Program-made: the position numbers and the translations under genes | Assembly (NCBI RefSeq): GCF_014204915.1 | Contig: NZ_JACHMH010000001.1 | Span: forward strand, 9,585,501 to 9,649,500 | Length of the DNA stretch: 64,000 bases | Origin: Crossiella cryophila | GTDB taxonomy: Bacteria > Actinomycetota > Actinomycetes > Mycobacteriales > Pseudonocardiaceae | Direction: 5' to 3' | The notes under the pieces: model-generated | Databases searched by the model: none | What the model was told of the DNA's origin: nothing | What the model saw: only the letters and a program-made list of their open reading frames with translations | Shown: piece after piece, positions 9,854 to 18,952 of the stretch | Position numbering within the stretch: position 1 is the stretch's first letter | Layout of the letters: each line of letters starts with the position of its first letter

Positions 9854-10372
9854 TCAGGTGCTGACGGTGAGCGCTCCCTGGTTCACCGTGACGGTCGCGC
9901 CGACCATCGAGATCACCGCGCCCTGCCCGTTGTCGAGCACGATTCCCCGGTCGGTGACGGACAGGCTGGCGCCGGTGCTGGTGCGCAGGGTGATCCCGGC
10001 GTTGCCGGGCTGGTCGGAGAGCAGGACGTGATGCCCGGCAACGGTCTGCAGCACCATGTTCGGTGTGATCGGCGGTCCCAGCAGGGCCACCGCGGGCACC
10101 TCGGCCTGGGAGCCGTACCAGCAGCCGGTCCAGATCGGGAAGCTCGGATCGCCCTGCTCGAACTCCACCCACACCCCCGCGCCGACCGGCGGCACCACGT
10201 ACTGCCCCATCTGCGGCCCGGCCACCGGCAGGCAGGGCATGGCCCAGGACGAGGGCACGCTGCCGAGCACATCCGGCACCTGGACCTGGATCCGGCCCTG
10301 GCGCAGCGGATCCACGTTGACCACCACCGTGCCCCGGAACTTGCCGAGGTACCGGTTGGGCTCAGGACTCAT
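9854..10372 (-). CDS. gpV/gp5-like central spike protein (172 aa)
   Basis: Matches the C-terminal half of VgrG/Afp8: an OB-fold (GKFRGTVVVNVDPLRQGRIQ then VQVPDVLG) with PPVGAGVWVEFEQGD, followed by a repetitive beta-strand C-terminus rich in Val, Thr and Gly that should form the needle beta-helix. In many systems this half is fused to the gp27-like hub; here it is a separate gene directly after the hub gene (19-nt gap). ATG at 10372. It presumably trimerises on the hub and carries the spike-tip protein encoded next. Confidence 0.85.
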   Translation of the reverse strand: MSPEPNRYLGKFRGTVVVNVDPLRQGRIQVQVPDVLGSVPSSWAMPCLPVAGPQMGQYVVPPVGAGVWVEFEQGDPSFPIWTGCWYGSQAEVPAVALLGPPITPNMVLQTVAGHHVLLSDQPGNAGITLRTSTGASLSVTDRGIVLDNGQGAVISMVGATVTVNQGALTVST

Positions 10373-10391
10373 CGGCGTTCTCCTGGCGGGT

Positions 10392-11525
10392 TCACGGGAT
10401 CACCCTGGGCTGCAGGGCGATCAGGCCTTCGCGGGCGAGGGTGAAGTTCTGCGTGTAGCTGCCGCGCTGGAGGTTGTGCGTGACGCTCTTGACGTAGTAG
10501 AGGCCGTCGTAGGTGATGCCGGCGCCGCGCACGCCGACCAGTTCCCGCGGCCGGAGCACATGCCCGTACCGCACCACGTCCAGCTGCCCGGACCCGGTGA
10601 CCGCGTCCGCGGACTCGGCCGCCTTGGCCAGGGTCTCGGCCAGTGCCATCGGGGTGTCCTTCTTGGCGGTGTGCGCGATGACCTTCTTCTTCAGCGCCGG
10701 CGCGGGCCGGGCCGCCAACGGCGGTCGCAGCACGCTCACCTGGGGGACCGGCACCGGCGCGGAGATCCGGGTGAACGGGATCTGCACCATGGCCACGGGT
10801 TGTTCGCGGGCGGCCCCGTCGAAGCTGAAGGTGAGTTGGTCCACTGTGGACGATCCGTCCGAGTTGACGGTGAGCGCGTGCTGCGGCACCCCCAGCCGCA
10901 CCTCGGGCCCCCAGTACCCCTTGCTGACACCCGGCGCGGGTCCCGGATCGAGGTAGAAGACGTACCCGTTGGCCTTGGCCAGCTCGTTGAGGTAACCGAG
11001 ATCGGTGCCCTTCTGGAAGTCGATCCGCTGGGTGGGCATGGCCGCCTGCGGGAACAACTCCGGGACGACCACCGGCACGATGCCGTAGCTCGCGTACTGC
11101 GCGATGATCGCGGCCACCCGGGCCGAGGGCGGCATCGCCGGGAACGGCACACCCTCCCGCTCCTCCAGGTCCATCAGCACGGTCAGGTCCTCGCCGGTGA
11201 CGGTCAGCGTCGACTGCCCCGGCTGGTTGCTGATCCCCACCTCCTGCCGGATGCACACCCCGTCCATCAGCACCGTCGGCGTCCCGCGCACGGTGGCCAT
11301 CAGCACCACCCGCACCTTCGGGTCGAAGAACCCGGCGGGCAGCAACACGTTGTGGATGAGCCCCTTCTTGGCCAGGTCGAAGGAGAGCTGGAACCCGCTG
11401 CGCTGCCCCGCGGTGACGGTGACCTGCGCGGAGAGCAGGGCCTCGGTCACCTCGCGCGGCGCGGGCACCGGAATCCGCCTGCCCAGCAACAGGGTCAGGT
11501 GAATGGGTGTGCGATCGGCGGCCAT
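10392..11525 (-). CDS. gpD/gp27-like baseplate hub protein (377 aa)
   Basis: Phage late-control gene D family: the N-terminal half of the VgrG hub. The N-terminus (APREVTEALLSAQVTVTAGQ then RSGFQLSFDL), the VTGEDLTVLMDLEER block and the C-terminal YDGLYYVKSVTHNL segment are typical of hub proteins. The start ATG at 11525 is 2 nt after the LysM gene stop. A longer frame upstream lies over the LysM gene and is rejected. Separation of hub and spike into two genes resembles tailed phages (gpD plus gpV) more than T6SS VgrG. Confidence 0.85.
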   Translation of the reverse strand: MAADRTPIHLTLLLGRRIPVPAPREVTEALLSAQVTVTAGQRSGFQLSFDLAKKGLIHNVLLPAGFFDPKVRVVLMATVRGTPTVLMDGVCIRQEVGISNQPGQSTLTVTGEDLTVLMDLEEREGVPFPAMPPSARVAAIIAQYASYGIVPVVVPELFPQAAMPTQRIDFQKGTDLGYLNELAKANGYVFYLDPGPAPGVSKGYWGPEVRLGVPQHALTVNSDGSSTVDQLTFSFDGAAREQPVAMVQIPFTRISAPVPVPQVSVLRPPLAARPAPALKKKVIAHTAKKDTPMALAETLAKAAESADAVTGSGQLDVVRYGHVLRPRELVGVRGAGITYDGLYYVKSVTHNLQRGSYTQNFTLAREGLIALQPRVIP

Positions 11526-11527
11526 GG

Positions 11528-11872
11528 CTAGTCCAGCACCGGCCCGGGAACCCCGGCCGGCAACGTGATCCGCAACCGCCGCCCCGGCTCGGCCAGCTCC
11601 CTCGGGTCCAGCACCGGATTCGCGTCCGCGATCCGCCACCACTGCCCAGCGTCGCCGAACTGCCGGGCCGCGATCAGCTCGGCCCGCTCCCCCTCCCGCA
11701 CCACGTGCTCCCCGATCTCGGCGAACCCGGCCGGATCCGGCAACAACCGCCGGGTCAGATACGGAACCCGCCGCCCATCCCCGGAAACCAGCTCCGCGGT
11801 CGGGATCCCGTAGTACCGGCTGGTCCGCGGATAAGCCGTCGGATCAGGCAGGAACTCAAGCGGATCAGTCAT
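11528..11872 (-). CDS. Small LysM-domain tail protein (Afp7 C-terminal-like, 114 aa)
   Basis: A LysM-type segment spans roughly residues 55-100 (HVVREGERAELIAARQFGD then WWRIADANPVLDP). This is the same pattern found in the X/LysM tail proteins of Myoviridae and in the C-terminal part of Afp7/Pvc7. The upstream gene carries only the N-terminal CIS_tube part, so the usual two-domain adaptor is split into two adjacent genes with a 14-nt gap. ATG at 11872. A longer open frame upstream runs over the CIS_tube gene and is a shadow. Likely role: link the inner tube to the hub encoded immediately downstream. Confidence 0.8.
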   Translation of the reverse strand: MTDPLEFLPDPTAYPRTSRYYGIPTAELVSGDGRRVPYLTRRLLPDPAGFAEIGEHVVREGERAELIAARQFGDAGQWWRIADANPVLDPRELAEPGRRLRITLPAGVPGPVLD

Positions 11873-11886
11873 CCTCAACCCCTCCC

Positions 11887-12525
11887 CTAGATGCTCGGCA
11901 ACCCAAGCTGCGCCAACCGCCCAGCCCCACCGGCCGCCCCCAACCGCTCCTTCTGCGCCAGATGCGCCAGGTACAACTCGGCCCCCCGATGCCCAGCGGG
12001 CAAATCGTTGACCGACAACACTCGTAGCCCCAGGCTCACCGCCGCCCGAATCGGATTCAGCTCCGGGTCGAACGCTTCTTCGGTGATAGCCAGCTCGGTG
12101 ATCCGCACCGGCATGACCCGCCGCGTCCCCCACACGAACAACGTCAACGGGGTCTCCATCGGCGCGATCTCCAACGTGCCGGCGGCGGCCAGTCGCTGGT
12201 TCGCGCGGAGCTGACCGCTGGTGGGGTGCACGAGCATTTCCAGCACGGCGAGCTGGGGGTGGATACCGAAGGGCGCGGGCACGTCGAGCTGATCGGTGGC
12301 GTCGATCTCGGCGGTGAACTTCCAGGTCTCGATCGCGGGGCCCTTGAGGCGTAGGGCTTCGGTGCGGTCGCCTTGTTCGGCACCGGAGGCTTGGGGGGCG
12401 AGGGTGCGTTCGAGGGTGTCTGGGTTGAACTGCATGACGATGACGCGTTGCGGGGTGCCTCGGTCGGGGTCGACGACGACTATGCCGGAGCGGATGGGTT
12501 TGGGGATGTCGAGATATCTGGTCAT
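11887..12525 (-). CDS. CIS_tube-domain adaptor protein (Afp7 N-terminal-like, 212 aa)
   Basis: The segment QRVIVMQFNPDTLERTLAP is the hallmark of the contractile-injection-system tube/adaptor family that starts the inner tube on the hub. It is followed by beta-rich stretches (ETWKFTAEIDATD, LTLFVWGTRRVMPVRI, ELAITEEAFDPELNPIRA). No LysM motif is present in this protein; LysM is encoded by the next gene. ATG at 12525, overlapping the stop of the HEAT-like gene by 4 nt. Confidence 0.8.
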   Translation of the reverse strand: MTRYLDIPKPIRSGIVVVDPDRGTPQRVIVMQFNPDTLERTLAPQASGAEQGDRTEALRLKGPAIETWKFTAEIDATDQLDVPAPFGIHPQLAVLEMLVHPTSGQLRANQRLAAAGTLEIAPMETPLTLFVWGTRRVMPVRITELAITEEAFDPELNPIRAAVSLGLRVLSVNDLPAGHRGAELYLAHLAQKERLGAAGGAGRLAQLGLPSI

Positions 12526-13121
12526 GTGTCGTCCTGCTCCCGTCTCTCCAGGATCTGCAGCGTGGCCTGCGCGAGATCACGCACATCCGGTACTGGCTCG
12601 CCGGTGGCGAGTTCAGCCAGGGGTGCGCGGTACTGCGGCCAGGGGGCGTAGGTCGTGGCCCAGATCGCGGTGCGCCGCAGGTCCGGATCCGGGTCGCGCA
12701 GCCCCGCCGTGATTACCGGCAGGATCCGGTCATCGGCCGTGGGCGGGGAACCGAATCCCAGGCGCAGCAACGCCCGGCCACGTTCCGGCGGCTCGGTCGT
12801 GGTTGTCGCCGCATCGATGAGTTCCTCGACCGAATAGGCGTCCAGCGCGGTGTCCATCTCCGCGGCAAGGTGCTCGGCAAGCTCCGGGTCGTCACCGGCG
12901 AAGAGGAAACAGGCCGAACGGGAAACGTAATCCTGGCGGTAGTGCAGGGTCAGGTTGTCCTCGGTCAGCCAGACCACCTCATAGTTGACCCCCTGTGCCG
13001 GGTCCGCCTGGCGGAAGCTGATCGGATCCCATTCCTGTTCAGCGGCGTAGGCGGCCACCTCGTCCTCGCCGGGCAGCACCCGAAGCACCCGCGGCCGGGA
13101 AATGTCGTCACCGAAGATCAT
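12522..13121 (-). CDS. HEAT-repeat-like protein following the DUF4157 giant (199 aa)
   Basis: No specific family recognised. The N-terminal ~110 residues are acidic (MIFGDDISRPRVLRVLPGED onwards). The C-terminal ~90 residues contain HEAT-like helices (LLRLGFGSPP, ITAGLRDPDPDLRRTAIWAT, ELATGEPVPDVRDLAQATL). The start ATG at 13121 overlaps the stop of the 1944-aa gene by 4 nt (ATGA), so the two products are probably made together. Such a neighbour could be a chaperone that loads the giant protein, or an immunity protein if the giant is a toxin. It could equally be a structural adaptor, since the tube/hub genes follow. The sequence alone does not decide. Confidence 0.7.
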   Translation of the reverse strand: MIFGDDISRPRVLRVLPGEDEVAAYAAEQEWDPISFRQADPAQGVNYEVVWLTEDNLTLHYRQDYVSRSACFLFAGDDPELAEHLAAEMDTALDAYSVEELIDAATTTTEPPERGRALLRLGFGSPPTADDRILPVITAGLRDPDPDLRRTAIWATTYAPWPQYRAPLAELATGEPVPDVRDLAQATLQILERREQDDT

Positions 13122-16100
13122 GATGGAATCCTCACCCGCGCGTTGACAAAGGCTTTCTCCTGGGCGGTGAGATTGTAGATCCGGAAAATATGCGCCCGAA
13201 TCTGTTCGTAGACACGCTTTCTGATGGCTGCCTCGTCCGATCCGGTGCCCGCGAGAATGTCGAGTTGCTGCACCCACAGCCGCACGAGGTTGAACTGCTG
13301 GTTGGCCAGCCGTTGCGCGCCTTCGGTCATCCGCTCGGACGGAGTGCGCTTGTTCTCGATGAACTTGTCGAGTTCACGCGCACGTTGCTGCGCGCCGGCA
13401 CTGGGCTGGTCCGGCCGGTCGGCGTCGCTGCGCATCGGCAGGTCGGCGATCGCGTCGGATAGCCGCGAGTCAGGTGCGCCGCTGCGTGGCTTCCTGGCCG
13501 ACGCCTCCAGGGCCAGGGCCGAGGTGACCATCGCGGCGGGGTTGCGCCGCCCCTCCTGCTGCACGATCCAGGTGGTCAACTGGTCGGCCAGCGGTCCCTG
13601 CGGGCCGATCGGGGTCTGCCCGCCAAGGCGTTGCAGTGCGGCAGCGGCCAGTGTCCGTTGCTGCTTGGGTGTCATTTCGGCGAGCTTCTTGTCCAGTTCC
13701 GCGTAGGACCAGCCCTTCGTTTTCCCGGTCACCGGATCGGTGAGGTGCACAATCTGGTTGGGCGTGTTCCAGCCGACCGGGAAGGTCTTTCCGCTGCCGG
13801 CCGCCTTCACCCAGCGGCCGCCCTGAATACGAGGCGCGTCGGCCCGGTACCGCTGGCTTTGGTCGAGGAAGCGAACGATGTTGAGACTGCCCACGTTTCC
13901 ACGCTTGTCCCTGGTCAACTCGGCCTGCACGTCGTGGCCACGAGCACCGGGCAACACCTCCACGACTGCTCGCCGGCGATCCGCGGGGAGCTGCGCGGCG
14001 GCGGCCGGGCTGAGCATGGACCGGTCCTTGCTCTTGAAGTCGAACTCTCCGCGTCGGACGTCAGGCGAGGCGGTCTGCTCACCCGCGGCGACCACCGCCT
14101 TGCCCAGCGCGTCCAGGTAGGTGACGAACTCGCGGATGTCGAACTTGACGCCATTGATGACGTTGTCGACCGGGTTGAGCCAGGCGCGGATGTTGAAGCT
14201 GTTCGCGCCCTCGGCGGCCAGTCCAGTGAGCCGGTACCAGGCGCGCAACACGGCCAGGGTGGTCCGGAGCACCAGTGAGCCGACACCCCGGTTCAGCAGC
14301 CGGGCCAGTCTGGGCCGGAGCCTGGCCACGATCAGAGCGAGCCGCTGTTGCTTGGCCTGCGGTGAATTGCGCTGGTCCGCCCGCTTCCTCCGCTGTTCCT
14401 GCCGCTGCCGCCTGCGTTCCCGCCACCGGTTCCGGAGCCGGTTGTAGCGTTCGCGCATCCGGCGTGCCCCGTTGGCCAGTGCCCGGCCGACCCGGCTGTT
14501 CCGCAGCCGCGTCCCCAACGCCTTGGCCGCGTTACGAACCCGGTTCAGCCCGGTCCGCACCGCCCCCTTCGCTCTGTCCACCATGGACGGTCGCCGCCCC
14601 GGCACAGCCGGTCGCCGAACACCCCCCGGCCGTCCCCTGGTCCCCGCCACCGGCCCACCCGGCCGCCGCCGCCCCACCGGCGCCGCCCCCCGCCGAGGCG
14701 CCCGCAACGCCTGACTAGCCGACCGAAGCCCCCGCCGAGCCGAGTTGACCGCGTTCCCCGCCACCCGCCGAGTCCCCCGCGCAGCCCGCCCCAGCCCACG
14801 CCCGATCCGGGCCGCGATCCCCTTGAGCGTGCTGCCAACCCCCTTCGCCGCCCCCTTCAACTTCGTCATCAGGAAGTTGGTGATGAACTCCAGCAACGCC
14901 ACCACACCCGCCGCGACCGCCTTCGCGAACAGGGCTGCTGCCGGGCCGGCGCGGACGGCCTTGAGGAAGGCGATGAAGGCGCCGATGGCGGCCAGGATTC
15001 GGCTTACGGTGCCCCAGGCGGCGATGAGGCCCTGGACGATGGCCAGGATGGCGCCGGCGGCGGGGATGATCAGGGAGACCAGGCGTTCGACTACTACCTG
15101 GATGATGATGGTGGGGAGGGCGGCGATGATGCCGTCCCAGGCCATTTTGGCGATCTTGCCGATGGACAGGCAGCCGCGGACCAGGGTGTCCATGATGGCT
15201 TTGCCCAGGCCGAGGACTTCTTCGACCTTGCCGTTGAACCACTCCTTGACGCCGGTCTGGATGGCGCCCCACAAATGGTTCTGCACGCCGTCGCGGGCGC
15301 CGCCGCCGAGTTTGCCGAGCCAGGTGCCGACGCCGTCGGCGGCGATGTCGGCGATGATCGCGGCGAACTCGCCGAGCAGCTGGATGGCAGCTTTGGCGAA
15401 CTCGATGGCGGCGTTGACCGCGCCGCGGACCGCCTCGATCGCCGCCTTGAGCGCGGTTTCCAGCAGGCGGAGCAGGCCGGTGAGGGCCTTGGCGAGCAGG
15501 TCCAGGAGGGCTTTGACGCCTGCCTTGAGGGTGTCGGCCAGTGCGTTGACGGTGGCGATGGCGGCGTCGCGCAGGTCCTCGATGCCCTTGCGGATGCGGG
15601 CGGCCAGTTCGGGGAAGAACACCGCGAGCACGTCGCAGAGCGCGATCAGCACGTCGGCCAGGGTGTTGATCAGGGTGACGATGGCGTCGCGGACGAAGTC
15701 GATGGCCTTGGTGACCAGGTCGGTGAAGGTCCGGACGATGTTGTTGATCGCCTGGATGGCGGCGTTGAAGAAGCCGGTGACCGCGTCGAGCAGGTCGTTG
15801 AAGAAGGAGGTGACCTTGGCGGCCAGCCAGCTGAAGAAGCCGCCGCCCTCGGCCTCCTTCTCCTTGCGCCGCTTCTCCTCCTCGGCCTTGCGCTCGGCGT
15901 CCCGGCGCTCGCGCTGGATCTTGTCGTTCTCCTCGGTCTCCAGGCGCGCGTTGGCCTCGTCGGTCTCGGTCTTGCGCTTGACGACCTCGCCGTTGGCCTT
16001 GCCGTGCTCCTTGACCGCCTGTTCGTTGTTCTCCTCGATCTTCTGGTCCTGCTCGGCCCGCCATTCCTCCCGTTTGGCCGCGGCGTCGGTGGCGACCTTG

Positions 16101-18952
16101 CCCCGTTCGGCGGCCTGGGCCTGCGAGTTCTCCGCGACGGTGCGGGTCACCTCGGACTCGTGCCTGGCGTTCTCCCGCGCCACCGACTGCTGATGCCCCT
16201 GCCGTTCCGCGCCCAGCTGTCCCTGGCCCTGGGACACCGCGGCCTGCACCTGCGGACCGCGTTCCTGTTGCGCGACAACGGCGATGCCCTGGTTCGCCGT
16301 GGGGCCACCGGGACCGGGCGCGGCCTGGCCACCGGCGGGCGCTGGCACCTCGGCGGCCAGGGTTTCCACCGGCACGTTCGGGAAGATCTGGTCCTCGCCA
16401 AGGGGTTTGACCGACTCCGCGCGCCCGTCGTTGTGCAGCTGACCGGACTGCTCGGCGAGCTTGTGCTGCTGCTCGTCGGTGCGCACCGGATCGGCCTGTC
16501 CGGTCAGTTCGACCTTCGGCGGCGGCGCGACCGTGGTGTTCATCGCCGGATCGGTGGTCGGCACATTCCGCACGGCCTGCTGCACGTTCTGCACATCGCC
16601 GGGGGTGACCTTGCCCTGGGTGTCCCCGGCCAGGTGCGGCCGCGGCACCGGCTGCTGCTCGCTGCGGACCTGCTCCGCCTTGACCTGCTGCTGCCGATCC
16701 GCCTCCTCGGCCTGGGCCCGCTCCAGCCTGGCCCGCTCCGGATCACCCTGCGGCGCCACCGTCGGCGGCCCGTCGAGGGTCTGCGGCGCACCGACCGGTC
16801 GCTGCATGCTGGGCGGCGCCGCCTGCAGCGCGGACTGCTCCTCGCCGACGCTGCGGGTGATCGAGGCGTCGACCTGGGACAGCGAGGTCTGCATGCGGTC
16901 GATGGGCAGCGTGCCCACGGCGGCGAGCGCGGCTTCCGGGGGCTGGCCGGAGACGTCGGGGGTGGCGGGTTGCTGTTCGGCCGGGGCTGCGGCGGGGGCC
17001 GGAGCGCCGCCTCCGCCGGCCGGGGCGGATTCGGGGGCGGCGGCCGTGGTTGTGGCTTCGGGGGCTCCGGCGCAGGCGCCGCCGCCGGGTTCGAGCGACG
17101 CCTCGGGACCGGGGGCGGCGGTGGTGTCGGGGCCAGGAGCGCCGAGGCCGGGGGTGTCCGGGCCGGAAGCGTCAGGACCGGCGCCGCCGGGGGCACCCAG
17201 ATCGGGCTGGCTGCCGAGGCCGTCCTGGACACCGCCGCCCGCACCGGACATCGGCTCCTGAGCAGGACCGGATTCCGTTGCGGTGCCGGGCATCCCGGCC
17301 GATTCGGCGGACGGGACGGGGTCAGCGACGCCGAGCGCGGCCGGTTCCGCCGGAGTGGCCTGCGGGGGCGGTGCGGCTTCCGCCGGGGCTGACTCCGGCT
17401 CGACGGCGGTGCCCGATCCGGGGGCGGGGGCCGGTTCGGCGGCGGCCGGGGCCTCGGGTTCCGGGTCGTCCAGCTCCGGCTGTTCCGGGGTCTGCTCGGC
17501 CTTGGTCGGTGGTGGCGCGGGGAAACTCGGCGCCTGCGCCGGAGCCGGTGGCGTGCCCCCTGCTGGCAGCGTCAGCTGATCCGCGGTCGGCACCCGCGAG
17601 ACATCCAGGTCCCCAGCCGGGAGGTGGTCCGCGGCCGTCAGTTCCGGCTGGGCGGGCTGCTCCGGCGGCTCCGGGTCCGGAGTGTCCACTTCGGACTCCG
17701 CGCCGGGCTCCAGGCCGAGTGGCTGCTCCTGTTCCGGGGGTTCCTCGGTGGGTTGCTCGCGTTCCAGCAGGCCGTGGCGGGCCAGTGGGCTTTCCGGGCC
17801 GGTGACGGCGGCCTCGACGCGTTCCGGTTGCACCGCTGGCTCGCGTGGATCAGCCCGTGCGGCAAGTGGTTCCGGGGTCGCACCGGCCGGTGGGCCCGCC
17901 GCGGTGGGCGCGCCCGGCAACTGGGCTGCGGGCTGGGCGACGGGTTCCTGGGCAGCCTGTTCCGGAGCGGGTTGCCCCGGCTCCGGCCGCGGCTGCTCTT
18001 CGGGCTTCTCCTCCTCCGCTTCCTTCTTCTCCGGCTCCGGTTCCTCGGGTTTCTCCGGCTCCGGCTCGGGCTGGGGTTCCGGCGCCTCCGGCTCGGTTTC
18101 CGGTTCCTGCGGCTGTGGCTGGGGTTCCGGCTCGGGCTCGGGTTCCGGTTCGGGTTCCGGCGTGGGCGTTTCCACCACCGGCTCGGGCACGACGGCGTTC
18201 TCCACCTCCGGCGCGGCCGCGGTCTGGTCGACCTCGGCCATCAGCGCCAGCACCCGCAGGTACTCCGCCGACGGCAGCCGTCGCTCCAACCGGGCCAGCA
18301 CCGTCTCCCGCAGCTCCGGCGTGAACCGCCCCAGCTGTAACCGCACCCGCCCGGAGGCATCCGTCGGGTCCCCGCGCAGGCTCCGCAACACCGCCGCCAC
18401 CAGGCGATCCACCAGCGTGGCCGGGTCGAGGCGTTCGGTGCGCAGGTGGTCGGCGGTGACCGTGGCGTAGCGCATCCAGCCGGCCGTCCTGGCCTTCTCC
18501 CTGACCTCGCCCGGTTGTTCGGCCAGTGCCTCGGCCTCGCGTTCGGCCGGCTGCTCTGGGGTGCTGACCGCGCCAGGGTCACGGCCCGCGGCCAGTTCGC
18601 CCATGGGGTGCGGGGTCTGGATGGTGTGCAGCAGTTCGTGGGTCAGCAGGTGGCGGCCGTCGACGGTTTCCGGGCGGTAGCGGCCCTTGGCGAAGAAGAT
18701 GTCCTGGCCGACGGTGACCGCCTCCGCGCCGACCAGCTCGGCAACGGTGGCCGCGTCCTGGTCGGTGTGCACCCGGACCCGGCTGAAATCGTGGCCCAGC
18801 CTGGTTTCCAGCTCCCGGCGCAGGCCGGGGTCGACCGGGTGGCCGGGGGCGGCCAGCACCTCGCGGAGTTCGCGCGGGGCCCTGGCCGCGGTGGCCTCCG
18901 GCTTCTTCCGCTCCGGCGGCCCGGCCGGGCGGCGCTCGACGGATCTGGTCAT
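13118..18952 (-). CDS. Giant DUF4157 (eCIS-core) protein, candidate cargo or tape measure (1944 aa)
   Basis: Order of regions: residues ~30-115 form a DUF4157 domain with HELLH at 105-109, a metallopeptidase-like HExxH. About 235-720 is low-complexity Pro/Glu/Gln/Ala, including long PE repeats. About 950-1035 is charged, coiled-coil-like Glu/Lys/Arg. About 1036-1390 is a long series of amphipathic or hydrophobic helices (FFSWLAAKVTSFFNDLLDA, IIIQVVVERLVSLIIPAAGA). About 1390-1520 is very Arg-rich. About 1520-1944 is an unrecognised globular C-terminus (EFDFKSKDRSMLSP, FPVGWNTPNQIVHLTDP). DUF4157 proteins are common in eCIS loci and are often cargo. The helical length and its place between tube/ATPase genes and the hub genes is, however, the slot of a tape-measure gene, and no other tape-measure candidate is in the window. 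Start ATG at 18952 overlaps the 82-aa gene by 4 nt. Confidence 0.8.
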   Translation of the reverse strand: MTRSVERRPAGPPERKKPEATAARAPRELREVLAAPGHPVDPGLRRELETRLGHDFSRVRVHTDQDAATVAELVGAEAVTVGQDIFFAKGRYRPETVDGRHLLTHELLHTIQTPHPMGELAAGRDPGAVSTPEQPAEREAEALAEQPGEVREKARTAGWMRYATVTADHLRTERLDPATLVDRLVAAVLRSLRGDPTDASGRVRLQLGRFTPELRETVLARLERRLPSAEYLRVLALMAEVDQTAAAPEVENAVVPEPVVETPTPEPEPEPEPEPEPQPQPQEPETEPEAPEPQPEPEPEKPEEPEPEKKEAEEEKPEEQPRPEPGQPAPEQAAQEPVAQPAAQLPGAPTAAGPPAGATPEPLAARADPREPAVQPERVEAAVTGPESPLARHGLLEREQPTEEPPEQEQPLGLEPGAESEVDTPDPEPPEQPAQPELTAADHLPAGDLDVSRVPTADQLTLPAGGTPPAPAQAPSFPAPPPTKAEQTPEQPELDDPEPEAPAAAEPAPAPGSGTAVEPESAPAEAAPPPQATPAEPAALGVADPVPSAESAGMPGTATESGPAQEPMSGAGGGVQDGLGSQPDLGAPGGAGPDASGPDTPGLGAPGPDTTAAPGPEASLEPGGGACAGAPEATTTAAAPESAPAGGGGAPAPAAAPAEQQPATPDVSGQPPEAALAAVGTLPIDRMQTSLSQVDASITRSVGEEQSALQAAPPSMQRPVGAPQTLDGPPTVAPQGDPERARLERAQAEEADRQQQVKAEQVRSEQQPVPRPHLAGDTQGKVTPGDVQNVQQAVRNVPTTDPAMNTTVAPPPKVELTGQADPVRTDEQQHKLAEQSGQLHNDGRAESVKPLGEDQIFPNVPVETLAAEVPAPAGGQAAPGPGGPTANQGIAVVAQQERGPQVQAAVSQGQGQLGAERQGHQQSVARENARHESEVTRTVAENSQAQAAERGKVATDAAAKREEWRAEQDQKIEENNEQAVKEHGKANGEVVKRKTETDEANARLETEENDKIQRERRDAERKAEEEKRRKEKEAEGGGFFSWLAAKVTSFFNDLLDAVTGFFNAAIQAINNIVRTFTDLVTKAIDFVRDAIVTLINTLADVLIALCDVLAVFFPELAARIRKGIEDLRDAAIATVNALADTLKAGVKALLDLLAKALTGLLRLLETALKAAIEAVRGAVNAAIEFAKAAIQLLGEFAAIIADIAADGVGTWLGKLGGGARDGVQNHLWGAIQTGVKEWFNGKVEEVLGLGKAIMDTLVRGCLSIGKIAKMAWDGIIAALPTIIIQVVVERLVSLIIPAAGAILAIVQGLIAAWGTVSRILAAIGAFIAFLKAVRAGPAAALFAKAVAAGVVALLEFITNFLMTKLKGAAKGVGSTLKGIAARIGRGLGRAARGTRRVAGNAVNSARRGLRSASQALRAPRRGAAPVGRRRPGGPVAGTRGRPGGVRRPAVPGRRPSMVDRAKGAVRTGLNRVRNAAKALGTRLRNSRVGRALANGARRMRERYNRLRNRWRERRRQRQEQRRKRADQRNSPQAKQQRLALIVARLRPRLARLLNRGVGSLVLRTTLAVLRAWYRLTGLAAEGANSFNIRAWLNPVDNVINGVKFDIREFVTYLDALGKAVVAAGEQTASPDVRRGEFDFKSKDRSMLSPAAAAQLPADRRRAVVEVLPGARGHDVQAELTRDKRGNVGSLNIVRFLDQSQRYRADAPRIQGGRWVKAAGSGKTFPVGWNTPNQIVHLTDPVTGKTKGWSYAELDKKLAEMTPKQQRTLAAAALQRLGGQTPIGPQGPLADQLTTWIVQQEGRRNPAAMVTSALALEASARKPRSGAPDSRLSDAIADLPMRSDADRPDQPSAGAQQRARELDKFIENKRTPSERMTEGAQRLANQQFNLVRLWVQQLDILAGTGSDEAAIRKRVYEQIRAHIFRIYNLTAQEKAFVNARVRIPS

